Source: Tetrapyrgos nigripes (Eukaryota; Basidiomycota; Agaricomycetes; Agaricales; Campanellaceae). From it: 64,000 nt of DNA. Positions 12,487 to 24,066 of the stretch are shown one piece after another; positions within the stretch are counted from its first letter, which is position 1, and each line of letters opens with the position of its first letter. The position numbers and the translations under genes were made by a program. The notes below the pieces were generated by a model, which had not been told where the DNA came from, did no database searches, and was given only the letters and a program-made list of their open reading frames with translations. The DNA lies in NCBI GenBank assembly GCA_013368315.1, contig JAACJM010000052.1, positions 403,475-467,474 of the forward strand. The letters run 5' to 3'.

Positions 12487-14256
12487 CTAGTCAGGACAAA
12501 CCTGCAGTTGCAAGTTGTAGCTCGTCGAAACAGTTGGCTCTGTGAAGCATTTCATCCATTAGCAATCCGTACAGACATCCAGGATAGATTAGAGACAAAA
12601 ACAAAACCAATACACTCACTATTATCACCACCAAACTGAATCAACACCTTTTCCGGTCCAGGAATGACCATATCAGCAAAACTGTCTCCACCGTCGATAT
12701 CAATCCTCACGCTGGCTGGAAGAGCGTCAGGGACGGGTGTCGAGATGTCGTCTGTACCATTGATGGTTTGGGTGACACCGTTGGCGTCGGTAACAGTGAT
12801 TGCCAGAGAGAGGCCAAAATCACAGTCGATGTTGGAGGCGGAGATGACACGGTTTTCGAAGGCAAGAGGGGTAAAGTCCTGAGGAGAAAAAAGTAGTGAG
12901 ATGATTAATGTAAGTATATGCTTGAAGAAATACTACGGCTCCTCCACTCACCCTTTTCCGTGCAGAAGGTGCGCTATCCCAAGTCTGCGAGATAGAGTGG
13001 ATCCAGAACACACCCATTTCAAACTTGTTTTCCGTATAATGGACGATCAGAGGCTGGACGGTGTCGTTACACTTGTATCGGACGTTTGAAGAGTCATCTC
13101 CAGCAATCCTGCGTAAGTAGATATAAGGGGGGAAAAAGTCCATGGTCAAATCCTGATCCAATCAACGTCAACTTCAACTCACCTGTATCCAACCTCCGTG
13201 GCGGAGAAATCAAGGCAGATATCAGCTCCGCCTTCATCGTCTTCCAGACCTCTCCACTTGCCGTTTGCACAGTCATCGTCAAAGCACGTTTCAAAGCCAG
13301 TGGTGTTCTGGAAGAGTATATCATATAATACGAGAATATCAGTAAGAATTCACGAGAATATACTGAGAAACAGATAGAAAAACATACATCTGGCCTGGCA
13401 ATATCGTACTCGGCGAAGAAAGTATCCGAGTCTGCTTGCCTTCGAGATGGACGAGCATTGGCAGACCCAGTAGCAGCGAGTCCTGCGAGTGATAGAGAGA
13501 CCAAGGTGAGGAGGTTCTTCGTCATGGCTCAGTAGTTGACTAGTACTCTCCAAGACACTGGGGATGTCGATGAGGCTGGAGGAAGTTGAAGCAAGTTTGC
13601 TGTCAAAGTTTGGCTTTTATACACGCACCGCCGGAGACTGAGATCAGCTAAGCGATCATTGCGATGTAGGAGTCTATATTGAGTTTGTATGCACAGATTC
13701 TGGTTGTACTGTCCTGGTCTGCTAGCCGACGAAGATCAACACGCATACATCGACAGCGGTGCCGTCACTACGCGAGGTTGGGGAGTAAAAATAAATAGTA
13801 TGGAAACTGACGTCGACATGGTACGCGTCGCATTGGTGCGCTCGAGTTGGAATCTATGGTCACGGTTAGTAAAGCTGAAGTCCTATGAGAAAAAAGAGGA
13901 ATATCTTGCCACACGAGCGCCTTCGTGACGCTAAAGACGGCAACGAGACAGAACTGTTTGTATTCCTTGTATTCCAAGAATGCACACTCTTCGGGCAAAT
14001 GTAGCCTAGGGACCAATCGCTCGGGCTATGGCAATTGTAAGGCGAATAGATTGCACTGCGGCGTGTAGACTATCCTGACCAAGCACGGCGCGCCTGAGCG
14101 CTCTCATGGGCCTCGGTCAAGCCTAGATCCACTTATGCAAACGATTCAACAAAATCACGAAGTTGAAACGAGAAGGAGAACTGGAGAAGAGGCGATGAGC
14201 TGCGATACACGTAGTAGAGTAGAAGATCTGATGAATAGAGTTGTTAGCATTGCGTC
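12285..14256. repeat. Tandem segmental duplication, unit B
   Basis: Second unit of the duplication, in the same orientation as unit A. It carries secreted-protein copy B and its upstream flank. Similarity to unit A stops at about 14256, where unit A goes on into the glycosidase fragment. Confidence 0.8.
12487..13525 (-). CDS. Secreted protein of unknown family, copy B
   Basis: Paralogue of the gene at 10266-11306, with the same five-exon plan. The first exon is 13388-13525 and the last ends QVCPD then stop at 12487-12489. The signal peptide (MTKNLLTLVSLSLAGLAATG) differs from copy A by one residue. The cysteines near YKCND and QVCPD and the VTQTINGTDD sequon are kept. Differences concentrate in exon 2 (ETCFDDDC, ADICLDFS) and at the start of exon 4. 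Some are charge or size changes, which would fit divergence after duplication. No frame break was seen, so both copies look functional. Function unknown. Confidence 0.75.
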
Positions 14257-14576
14257 ATCGTCATGGACGCGCGCGTCTCAACGCCCAATCTGAAAAATCT
14301 GGATACCGAGACGAGCTATCAACGTCAAACATGAAAGCACTGTGTCGGTATTAATAAATTAGCTACATTAGAATAAACAGTACCACTACTTAGAGACTAC
14401 TACTTACTTACAGGTACAAATGCGCAATAATACAAGTAGATGCAATGTCCTATTCCATGGGCCGTAGCTTTATCGAACAACGTTCCATCTCCATTTGTAC
14501 CCAGCTCTTTCATACTCACCTCTTAGCCATAAGCCAATATGACAACCCATCCAAAGAAATCCTTAACAAAACCCAC
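13526..14576. other. Duplicated upstream flank and AT-rich spacer
   Basis: The first 730 bases are the unit-B promoter and flank shared with unit A. The rest, about 14257-14576, is AT-rich and holds the 3' flank of the minus-strand HUA1-like gene. No gene seen. Confidence 0.45.
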
Positions 14577-16120
14577 TCAATTAAAGACTCTCCCTAGCCC
14601 AGCACATATCCTACACTCTTCATCGAAAAACAACCCTCCCAACCCATTGGCTTTCCCATCGCCTAGGCATTTCCAACATAATCTTCCTCCAATCCTGGGG
14701 TCTCCAGGTCTATAGACGACTGAACCTGGGTTTCGTGGAGGTCCATACCCGGTGCCAACATAATGAATATTGGGACGAGGAGGAGGGGGTGGTAGTTGTA
14801 TAAGTGGAGGTTGTGGCGACGGGCGATGATAGCCTGGACCTGAAGGAGGAGGACCTGGCGGCGGAGAGAAAGGCCCTGGTTGAGAAGGACTTGTCGGATC
14901 ACTATTCAGCGCCCCAGTATGCGTTGGGGCGATAGGCGCTGATGCTGGCGGTGGACCAGGGGGAGGTGCAAATGATCCACCAGTAGGCATCGGTGCATTT
15001 GCAGGTGGATGCTGATGATGCCACGAGGCACCTGGGTAACCTGCTGGGGGTCCAGGAGGAGGAAACCCAGAATTTGGGGGATGGTGTTTGGGAAGAGGTC
15101 GCTGGAAATTGGAATTTGCATATGGACTGGGATCGGGTGAAGTAGCAGAAGACGGCGAGGTGGAACCTGAGCTGGAGTCGGGAGGTGGTCCCCAGACGTA
15201 AGTAATCGCGCCTTTGAAAGGCTTGGCATATTTGGACCAGCATTTGCGACAGGGATGTGTGGGATCAGCGTGTTTGTAGCCCATATTATGACCTAGGAAC
15301 CATAAGGTAAGTAAGGTATGATATAATAGAATCGACCATACTCACATTTCTCGCAATAATAGCCTGTAGGATACACTAACAACTTTCCATCATGGAGCAG
15401 AGGATGGCCTGGCACGGGCTTGTGAGTTGGACGGCCGTCATCGGGAATCTGTGAAGGTGGTGGTCCCGAAGGAGGCGGATACGCGTTAGCATGAGGCTGT
15501 GGTGGATAGCTGTTGTAGCCGTAATTGGGATTACTCGAAGGACCGGCGACACTCAGGTTATCCAAGGCATCTGTGATTTGCCTCCACAGAGACGGCGGTT
15601 GTGAATAAGATGGAGCAGAGTGAGATTGAGCTGGGAACAAGTTCAAGCCGAACGGCTGGGGGTTAAAACCGGTTGGATGTGGGGAGAGGGAGCCAGCGGG
15701 GCGGTGTGGAGGAGAGAGTTGGGAAGGAGGAGGAGGTGGTCGTTGGAATGGTCGGGTAGGTCCGTATTCCATAGTTTGTTCACCATGGTAAACGTCGGGT
15801 CCAGGCGTGTATGCTGGTGGAAGTTCTTCGGTTAGAGTGGAATCCACTGCTGAAGTAGTACTGTGCGTAGCATTGGTGTTTGTAGGCCTAGAAGGAAGGG
15901 CAGGTGGTGTAGCTGTTCTGGGCGGAGGAGTAGGTGCTGATGGTGTAGTTGTGGACGTACTCGAAGTACTCGGCACGGAATCAGTGATGTCATTTGAGGT
16001 GGTAGTGGAAGTTGACAAAGCAGCAGAGTCTGTAAAAGGATCTGAAGAAGACGAAGACTCCGCAGAAGGAGTAACAAGATTCCTGAACGGGTTTCGCGAA
16101 GACTTGACTGCAATCGACAT
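14577..16120 (-). CDS. HUA1-like proline-rich zinc-ribbon protein
   Basis: Two exons (15346-16120 and 14577-15292) around a 53-base intron join to 496 residues. The N-terminal half is Ser/Thr- and Pro-rich and disordered, with PPPP tracts and PPAYTPG, an SH3/WW-ligand-like stretch. The splice restores a zinc-ribbon-like motif YYCEKCHNMGYKH followed by HPCRKCW. After a second proline-rich region, the C-terminus has RIGGRLCWKCLGDG and EECRICAGLGRVFN, paired CxxC motifs that resemble yeast Hua1 and J-protein zinc fingers. Yeast Hua1 is cytoplasmic and has been linked to actin-patch and ubiquitin factors; that role is only inferred here. The gene is divergent from the next one, sharing about 290 bases of promoter. 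Confidence 0.72.
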
Positions 16121-16410
16121 CGAAGGATGTCATATTCACGTGTCGCGGATTTACCTTTCTAATTTGTTGTGCACCGTCTTTTGAGCCAAACAACGCGTAT
16201 CGCGTCCACGTGGGTGACTACCTTGTTTCGTTTTGACCACTTACCAGATTGAGCCCATTGTGCCACAGACCCACAGCAACAGGTCAAAGCACCCTTTCAA
16301 CTATAAAATGAGCTCTTTTGATCCTTGCTCTTCTTCTTTCATCCCATTGCTCTTGCCTAGCAGCAAGTTAAAGGCTTCACCCAAATCTTGACTCGAACGT
16401 CCCTACATCC
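16121..16410. promoter_or_regulatory. Shared divergent promoter region
   Basis: These 290 bases separate the start codons of the HUA1-like gene (minus) and the acidic-protein gene (plus), so they must hold both promoters. A TATAAAA-like stretch (CTATAAAATGAG) lies at about 16300, roughly 110 bases before the plus-strand ATG. Confidence 0.5.
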
Positions 16411-17569
16411 ATGACAATTACAAGGCCATCATCTACGATCTCATTTGCCGATGACTACACTCTCTCTGCATATGGCGACATCTCGTACTCCGAGATCAAT
16501 TATGTCCCTAGTGCACCTTCTGGCATTGACTCTCCCAAAGAGGAAAGAGAAAGGGGTTACGGGAGGAACTCGAAGAGGCAGCCTCCTCCAAATCGAAGGA
16601 GACAGAGAGTACGTTTACACTACTATCTCATCTAGGCTCTGACCTCATTTCTTTTCACAGGGCGACGACACAATCTACGCTTTCCTCGACAAACTCTCCG
16701 CGATTGAAGCAGTATCAGACCGATCTGCTACCCCTTTGCCAGACTCAGAGGCAGATGCGTCAGACTACGATGACGACAGTTACTTTCCCCTTCGCAACGA
16801 TGTTGACGACGATGACAACGACGACAAAGAGGACTCTGACCCAGACGAAGAGGAGGAGGACGAATTCAATGGAGACACCGATGCGACTGCTCGTCCACGA
16901 GCCCGAGCCCAAGGACGCGCTCGTTCTGGTACTATCACTCGACAGGACATTTTCAGTCCTCCTGCTCCGGTTCTCGCTTCTGCTTCACAAGCCGATCAGG
17001 CACCAAGTCGTATTGTGGTCGGGAGAGCTGAACCGACCGGAAAGATCGACTTCTCTACTGACACCGACACTACCTGTATCAACGCAGAGTACCAGAAAAA
17101 GAATCAACTGCCATCCCCATTGAAGCTCCTCGACTCCAACTTTTCTTCTTCTCCTTCTCATTCTCATGGTCAACCCCATCCCCGTCCTCGACCTCGTAAA
17201 GCTCAAGAGACCGAAACGAAAGGCACCGACGGCGACAATCACAACGCTCTTGGACTTGGGGTGATTGAGAAAGAGAAAGACATCGGGATTGACATCGTTA
17301 CAGAGAACATTGCCATCGCTAATAACAAGAACGAGAACAGGGACAACAAAAACAAGGCGATTGGGAAGAAAGAAAAAGATAAAAGAAACGGAAACGGAAA
17401 CGTAGCCGAAAAACCTTGGCGATCTGGTCCTCTACCTAAACGATCACCGCTTCCTCAGTGGGACTGGGATACCACTGGCACTGGCAGCTTTGACGACGAT
17501 ATGAACGTGTCGTTTGGACCTGGGTCGAGTTCGATGTCGATGATGTATTTTAAGGTGAAGATGACTTGA
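16411..17569 (+). CDS. Acidic low-complexity protein, unknown function
   Basis: Two exons (16411-16608, 16661-17569) around a 52-base intron give 368 residues in frame. After a short N-terminal part (FADDYTLSAYGDISYSE) comes a stretch very rich in Asp and Glu (VDDDDNDDKEDSDPDEEEED). Then come a Ser/His/Pro/Arg-rich part and a Lys/Asn/Glu-rich part, and the end is more ordered (PWRSGPLPKRSPLPQWDWD). No domain is recognised. The composition suggests a disordered, perhaps nuclear, protein, which is inference. The intact splice frame and the shared promoter support a real gene. Confidence 0.6.
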
Positions 17570-19067
17570 GGGTGAGGGTTTTGGACGAGACTCTTGAGGA
17601 ATCGTGATATAGGGTGAATGGGCTGGACTCGAGGAGGAGAGAAAGAGAGTGAGGGGAAAGGGTCCGGATTGGTGCAACTCGGACGAAGAGTTGGGGAGCT
17701 AGATCCCATTTGTGGATTTTGGACTGTCTTCAAGGGAGGGTTTCACTTGTTAACTTTCTTCGGACGCTACATAAAACATAGAGGCCCATATATCATCAGG
17801 GAGAATTTACAGACTGCTTAATCTTTGATTTATACGTACGTACTTGGGTATCTCTCAAATGTCTAATACATGTTATGCACTGATCTCTGGTGTTTAGTAC
17901 GGTACCGAAAATTTGAAAGGCTCACACTTTGAGATTGGAAGATTCGAGGAGAGTCTAGCCTTGGCTAATTCATGGAGCAGCTCGTCGAAGCAGGAGATTA
18001 CGCGTACTGCCACTGGTACCCTGCCTCAGACTTCGAATGTCTCAATTAGCATATACTACGAAGCCAGTACTAGTGCAATTAAAGAGGTTGCTCCAAAACC
18101 CACTGCCATTTCGGTGGAAAACACAAAATAGTCATTGGGTAGCGAAAACAGTCTGAGGAGAACGTTAAGAGATGGCGTGTACAGGAGTTCGAACTTCACA
18201 GGCGTCAATGATGACCATGCATCAGAAAAAGTCGTCCGAGCTTGTATAAGACGTTCAACCTGGTTCGTAATTCTTTTGAAGATGTACGCTTAGTGGTGCT
18301 CCTTGGAAAAGACACAGGGAGCATTGAGTTCATAGTAACAGCTGGTATTGGGAGGAAGTCTTGAGTCTTTGGTTAGGCCTTGAAGTTGAAGGAACATGTA
18401 CATATGGTTCCACGAGGTGCGCAAGCCTTGTGACTAGGCATAGCTTAGAGCCCAGACTTGCTGGAAAAGGGCGATAACTGATTGACAGTGTTGGGCAAGC
18501 CTCAACGAGAGAAGAATCTGAAAAATGAATGCGAGATGTTCGCAGGGCGGATTGCCAGAGTGCTGAATCCTGCGCTTTCTTAGCAGAGTCATGAGCACAA
18601 GTCACAGGTAAGAATGACAGAATATGAGTTGTTTGAGTGGCTTCAAGTTCGAAAGGCGGTTTTCAGGGGAAATATTGCGTTCTCAAGATCTCACGGGTAA
18701 GCGTGCCAGTTGTCATACTATTGCTCAGCGCTCAGCGCTCAGCTGTTGCTGCCATCGGCGGTGAGTCTCTCTCAGCCAGCCTTTTGGATTTCTCGAGACA
18801 TTTTCTGATATGTAATCCAGTGAAATGGATGACAATGTCTACGCCAGGAACGGTGTCCGCTGGCTTCGCCTGAATTCAGTCCTTCGTTTGCAGGAACACC
18901 TCGTCATCTAGATTGGTCTGTTGCACATCCTTTGCGCTCTTTATACGCTTCTATCATCACTTCTATTTCATAAAAACTGGACTTCCTGTGGCAATGTCCG
19001 TTTAACCGCGTCCCTTTTATCCGACTACTCTGGAAGCTCGCTGTCCGTTTAACCACTGCGTCCCCCT
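17570..19067. other. 1.5 kb intergenic region, no gene recognised
   Basis: Short frames at 17913-18131, 18330-18605 and 18637-18873 have no motif and no supporting splice pattern. Near 18990-19060 the phrase TGTCCGTTTAACC occurs twice about 48 bases apart, and short direct repeats begin that also flank the next element. Confidence 0.4.
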
Positions 19068-19197
19068 CACGCTGAAAATACAAAAATATCCGCTCGGCAG
19101 AAAGGCGTACAGAAACACATTTTTGTACGGAAACATCTTATATCAGTACAATAATGTCATCTATCCGTCGAGCGGATATTTTTGTCCTTTCGGCGTG
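19068..19197. repeat. Short inverted-repeat element (MITE-like)
   Basis: A 130-base unit bounded by inverted repeats of about 30 bases. The left end (CACGCTGAAAATACAAAAAT) pairs with the right end, whose reverse complement reads CACGCCGAAAGGACAAAAAT, and both continue as ATCCGCTCG inward. The unit is itself flanked by direct repeats of a CTACTCT.GAAGCTC phrase at about 19025 and 19210. There is no coding capacity. It may be a non-autonomous element or a strong hairpin. It sits about 160 bases before the nitroreductase start. Confidence 0.6.
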
Positions 19198-19353
19198 CCT
19201 CATCTGACTACTCTCGAAGCTCACTGGACAATAATAATAGCATAACTTTGCAGATGAAAGGCACCTCTTCCAGGATATAAAGATTTCCTCAAGTGGACCT
19301 ATTCCGTCACAAGCTCGCTTTCCTTCTGTTCTCCAGCTTGATAGCTACCAACC

Positions 19354-20436
19354 ATGTCTGTTTTCGAACATGCGTACAACGAACTCCCTGGTTCTGGGAC
19401 TACGACGCCTCCTTCTTCTGGCAAGCCTCTGATCGCATGTAACGTCCTTGTTTTTGCTCATGTTACTATTAGGACTGGAAAAGAACCACGATAGCGCTGC
19501 ATCCGAGCGACATTCTCAGGCAGCAGAGATCAGCGATTCCCTCATGAAGAACAGGTTCTCTTGCAGGTACTACCTCCCGAGCCGGTTCCTAAGAAGATTA
19601 TCGAAGAAATTATCGATGCTGCGAGGTACGCTCCTTCCGGCAACAACATGCAGTAAGTTATTTCTTGCTACCGAGCGTAACAATGTATTGACGCTTTCGA
19701 ACAGACCTTGGGAGAAAGTCTATTGTCTTTCCGGTGACCTCCTGAAAGACATTTCTGCAGAAATGATCCAAGCATACAAGGAACACCCTGATGCATATAA
19801 CGCCGAGTACCACTACTATCCTCAGGGGCCGTTACCCGAGGTTTATGCTCAGCGACGACAAGATTTCGGTAAACGCCATTACACTGCTATTCATGTGGAC
19901 CGAAAAGACCTCAAAGCAAGAGCCGAAGCTTCCACTCGAAATTAGTACGTTGTCTTCACCAGTCCCTTTATCGTTTGCTCAGTGTGGAAGTATAGTGATT
20001 TTTATGGAGCTCCCGTCGCATTCGTATTCACAATCAACCAGGCTCTCACAAAAGGTCTGTCTCGTAACTCGTTATTAAAACTGAATTGCCTGATATTGAC
20101 TTGTCTAATGTTCGGGCAGGATCCTGGCTTGACGTAGGGTACTTTCTGCAATCCATTACAATCGCTGCAAGGGCTCGTGGTCTAGAGTGTGTCAGTCAGG
20201 TAACGCCTCATTAATATTCTTGCGTGATAGCTGAGTTCATGACTAACATCATGACTTAGGAAGCCCCGGCCAAATTCCAGCTAATCCTTAGGAAGCATCT
20301 ACATATCAAAGATCAGGAAGTGGTCGCGCTTGGCATGGCGATGGGATATCCTGACTTGGAGAAAGTGGCACAATTTTCAGCTAAGCAGCCAAAGAGGGAA
20401 GTAGAGGATATCATCGAATTTCACGGGCTACTTTGA
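19354..20436 (+). CDS. Nitroreductase-family protein, with one frame break
   Basis: FMN-dependent nitroreductase-fold oxidoreductase. Readable blocks are RFSCRYYLP, then KIIEEIIDAARYAPSGNNMQ, PWEKVYCLSG, EVYAQRRQDFGKRHYTAI, FYGAPVAFVFTIN, SWLDVGYFLQSI, ARGLECVSQ and, at the end, PKREVEDIIEFHGLL. These match the family from its N-terminal Arg-rich cofactor site to the C-terminus. Introns are short, for example one ending TATAG before the FYGAP exon and one between the NNMQ and PWEK exons. At about 19578 the frame shifts by one between RYYLP and PVPKK: one base is missing in a CCC run. The first exon boundary (after 19354) is also uncertain. Either the gene is recently broken or the sequence has an error. 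It is convergent with the oxidase at 20757-22742. Confidence 0.65.
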
Positions 20437-20756
20437 TTGTGACAGAAGGAGAGGTTGGAACCTCGTCACTGTGGGATAGCATGACGATTGATGTAGGGAT
20501 CATTTCGCAATCCGTTCCTATATTTCCTTTCTCTGCTCTGCTCTGCTCACTTCTCTCTGCTCAAGTTAGTACCTTTGTACGTGTCGGATATTTAAAGCGC
20601 GCACGTTATGTATCTACTATTTTATGAATAAATATAGCAAATAATACTAGAATAGAATGGAATGAGGGACTAAGACAGCGATTGGCAATAAGGTAAAGGG
20701 TAAAGAACGTAAAATAAATCGCGTAGAGCGGCATGCACAGAAAAAAGAATCCGCAC
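20437..20756. other. Convergent 3' intergenic region
   Basis: About 320 bases between two convergent genes, AT-rich, with AATAAATA (near 20626) as a plausible polyadenylation signal. No gene seen. Confidence 0.4.
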
Positions 20757-22742
20757 TCAAACGAGCATACAATTCAAAGAGCTGTCCCAGTCTTCAGAGC
20801 CTACTCCTTCTGCAACTATGAAAAGCCCCATGGGGTCATATGTATCCTTGATAACCTTCAACCGTTCATAATGGTCTCCAAAAAAGGTATGTTGTGGATT
20901 GGGTTCATACAAGGATGCCTAAGGAGAAAGAAGGAATGTTCAGTACACAAGGACGCCGAATAGTCCAAAACCAGAAGCTAGAAACGAACCTCATTGAAGT
21001 AAGTCCCGCCACCAGGAGCTAAGCTCTCCAGAACGGCCAAATCGTCCTTGAGTTTGTCTTGAATAACACGATACTCATCCGCCGTCACGCCGGATTCCCA
21101 GATAACTGCAGAAAACATAAGCACAGTTGCATTGCGCCAAGCAGGGTTTAGTCCAACAGAATCTGGGTCAATTTGGGAAACTTGACCGCCGGCGACGTGA
21201 CTGCAAATGTGGGAGGTCAGTGTCTTGCTGGAACTTTAAGAATGATACGCACACCAACTGGACAGGGTCCAAACTCATAATAACATCAAGTAGATGCTCA
21301 CGATCATCAAACGTCTCTCGGGGGAGTAAACGTGAAACCACTTCATTATTGAGACCCACTTCGGGATCAGGAGTTCCAAAGAAGGCTTGATAGAAACCAT
21401 CAAAGTCGTTAAAAGGAGTAATCTGTATGACTGCATCTTCTTGCGCATTACGAACAAAATCGAGGAATGGGGTGAGAGTCGCATTGGTATCGGCCAAAGA
21501 GACATTAGGTGCAACCATTAAAAGGCTAAAGCTTGCGGTGGTAGCCATTGTTAGGTATGCTCCCCATCCCACATCCGAAAGACCAGGCCAAAGCTTCAGG
21601 TATTCAGTGAGGATATCTTTCCTGACAGCAGACGATGAGAGATTGCAGTCGACAGTGGTGACGGTCAAAGGAGAGATTTCGTGTGTACGATATGTGACGG
21701 ACGTTACGACACCATATGTGCCTCCACCCCCACCTCTTACCGCCCAGAACAGATCGGAATTGAGGTAAGAGTTGGCTTTTAGATACTCCCCGGAAGCAGT
21801 GACGATTGTAACTTGAACAACGTTGTCGACACCTATAGAAGTTTTGCGATAAGTGGGAAGTTGCAGATGAACCTGAAAAAAAGAATATTCACCAAGTCCA
21901 TGCTGAGGCGAAAACGCGCTATGCCCGCCGCCTTGCATCCATCCGCCAGCAGCACCAACCGAGCCTCCAGCAGTCAGACCTCCGACGATGAAGCGGCCGT
22001 TTGCCTGAGCAGCATCGTATGCTTCATGCCATTGGACGCCAGCCTGTAGAGTAAGTGCTATTCTGAACGTTAGAGGTAATTCTACATGTAGCTTGATGGG
22101 TGGTCACCGTAGTATGTCTCATTCTCCGGAGCACCCTCGGGAATAAAAGTTGGACTAGCAGTGATGTTCTTCAGATGATGGGTCCATATCATGAAAGCAC
22201 CTCTAGCAGCGCTTCGGCCTAGATAGTCATGGCTGAAAAGGGATCAACGTATTGAGACGATAGTAGTCAAAGTACATCATTCCTTACCCAGTATTGTGGA
22301 CAACAACACGAAGGTCATGGTCTGCTGCAAATTTTACAGCAACCTGAATGTCCTCCACGGTACGAGCATCTACGCCAATCGTAGGGATACTTCCCTGTTC
22401 GCATGGAAAGCTGAGGGTCGTGTTGAGATAGCACGCCTCAATCGTTCCATTTGGGAAGATGAAAGTCTCGAAATTGGGAGATTGCATAGCGCCTGCTTGG
22501 TCTGCACGCCATATGCCGATGAAAGCGTTCGTTTGAACGTCTGTACAATTTCCAGAAGGGCTGGATTCAGGATAGCATGCGGATTCGGGAGGCACTGGGT
22601 GAACTAGTGGCTGAGAAATTGTTGACTGGAGCTGGGCAAAATCGTCTTCGGTGGGCCAGCAGGGGTCTCCATGAAGACAGCGACATCTAGGTTTGCTGAG
22701 CACGCCAGATGCGAACAATGCTAGCCACCAGACAACTTTCAT
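20757..22742 (-). CDS. Secreted FAD-linked oxidase (PCMH/BBE type)
   Basis: Vanillyl-alcohol-oxidase/berberine-bridge superfamily flavoenzyme. An ATG at 22742 opens a signal peptide (MKVVWWLALFASGVLSKP). A Cys-rich linker follows, then the FAD-binding PCMH domain: IGVDARTVEDIQVAVKFA, then VVVHNTG spliced to HDYLGRS. That block holds the His commonly used for covalent FAD. GWMQGGGHSAFSPQHGLG and FWAVRGGGGGTYGVV come next. The C-terminus carries the berberine-bridge block (SLYEPNPQHTFFGDHYERL, then DPMGLFIVAEGVGSEDWD), with stop at 20757-20759. Several N-glycosylation sites and five or more short introns are visible, and no lesion. Substrates in this family range from sugars to alkaloids and cannot be read here. 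Confidence 0.85.
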
Positions 22743-24066
22743 GAGGAGTAGAGGGACTTGTGAGGAAATCGATTTCCATGGCTCTGCTTTTATAGTGAGG
22801 ATCTGCGGCTAGTCTTGGCAAGGATCTGAATACAACGAAGGAAGTTGGAAGGAAGGTTAGAGGAGCTCGCTGCTTATGTAACACGTGGATAGGCTCGGTA
22901 CTTGCCAATTGCCAATGCCCTCGCTCCTCAACAAAAATGCGCCTGGATTGCGTCTCTCAAAATCTTGCCAGAACTCGGCATTCTACTCATCATTCAGTAG
23001 ATTCTGTGGCGGAAAAAGATAGAACAATGTCAGTAAACCGTCCTTGAACCGTCCACAACCTGAAGACGAGTAAAGACCGTACTGGTTACTACCTTTTACT
23101 CCGGATCCAATGTCCAGGGCTGAAATCCAAACATCTTATTCCACTCGTTCATTTTCTTCGACTCGGGAATATCATGATATCAAGGTCTCAAAGACACTGA
23201 GGCAAAAACACAGGTAATGTCAATATTCATCAACACAGACTGGTTGCAGCACGAACCTTTATGAACACTGCAAAGACTGGGGTAATAAGCTTCACTTCCA
23301 ACATGAGGGACTGAAGACGAAGCAGTCATTCCATGGTGACAGTGATTTGAGGAGAGTAGAGGTGGTCGTTCATGATATGGTCATAAAGTACATGTCTGGA
23401 TCACTCTCCATCGTTTGCATATTATCGTGGTATCCAAGAATATCCACCGTACACGGCTGCCCTGTTCATTCCACTCGACCGTACGTAATGCAATGAGCAA
23501 TTCTGGCAATAAGTAGCCCGTAGTAACGCGTCCATTTCATTCCTCGTCAAAACGATTTTTGCCCGATGTTAGTAACTTGCCCACAAGGCGCGTAAATCAC
23601 CACGCTAGACATAGCTGGTGAATGCGAAAACTGGAAGTGCCTATAACGTTTTCTGATGATGATACGCTTGCAGGGTGCCTTGGATGTCTTGAGCTGGATT
23701 CGAGCTTGACCTTTGCTTGACCTTGCCATTCAGTTGGCATTTGTAAACAAGAGTCAATTGCAAGGGGCCTGTGAAATTACATCGGGCGCACTCTCCCTGT
23801 CTACCGGCGTCAACCACATATCCATAGCTCATCGCTTTGAAGAAGACTGGCCAATTGGTAAATATGGTTTGGATATGGCAATATTGCGACGCGCCTCAAA
23901 GTTGTGGTTGATGGCTTACTGTCCATTGGCGCCCTTCATCCCATAAAAGCCAGACAGTTCACACATGCCTGCTAACGGCATTCATTCCTTTCCACCGAGT
24001 ACGTCGTGGTTTCGCATCCCCAGTCTTGTCTGACCCTTGCCTTTGTAGTCTCGATCACTCTATCTC
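22743..24066. other. 1.3 kb intergenic region, no gene recognised
   Basis: Promoter side of both flanking genes. I saw no long frame with a motif on either strand and no clear repeat. Confidence 0.45.

Noticed and set aside
15807..16184. Val/Gly-rich frame antisense to the HUA1-like gene
   Set aside because: Shadow of a Ser/Thr/Pro-rich coding strand; composition explained by the real gene.
16985..17242. Arg-rich antisense frame in the acidic-protein gene
   Set aside because: Shadow of the spliced plus-strand gene, no independent motif.
17913..18131. Small open frame downstream of the acidic-protein gene
   Set aside because: No motif, poor start, and no conservation that I can see.
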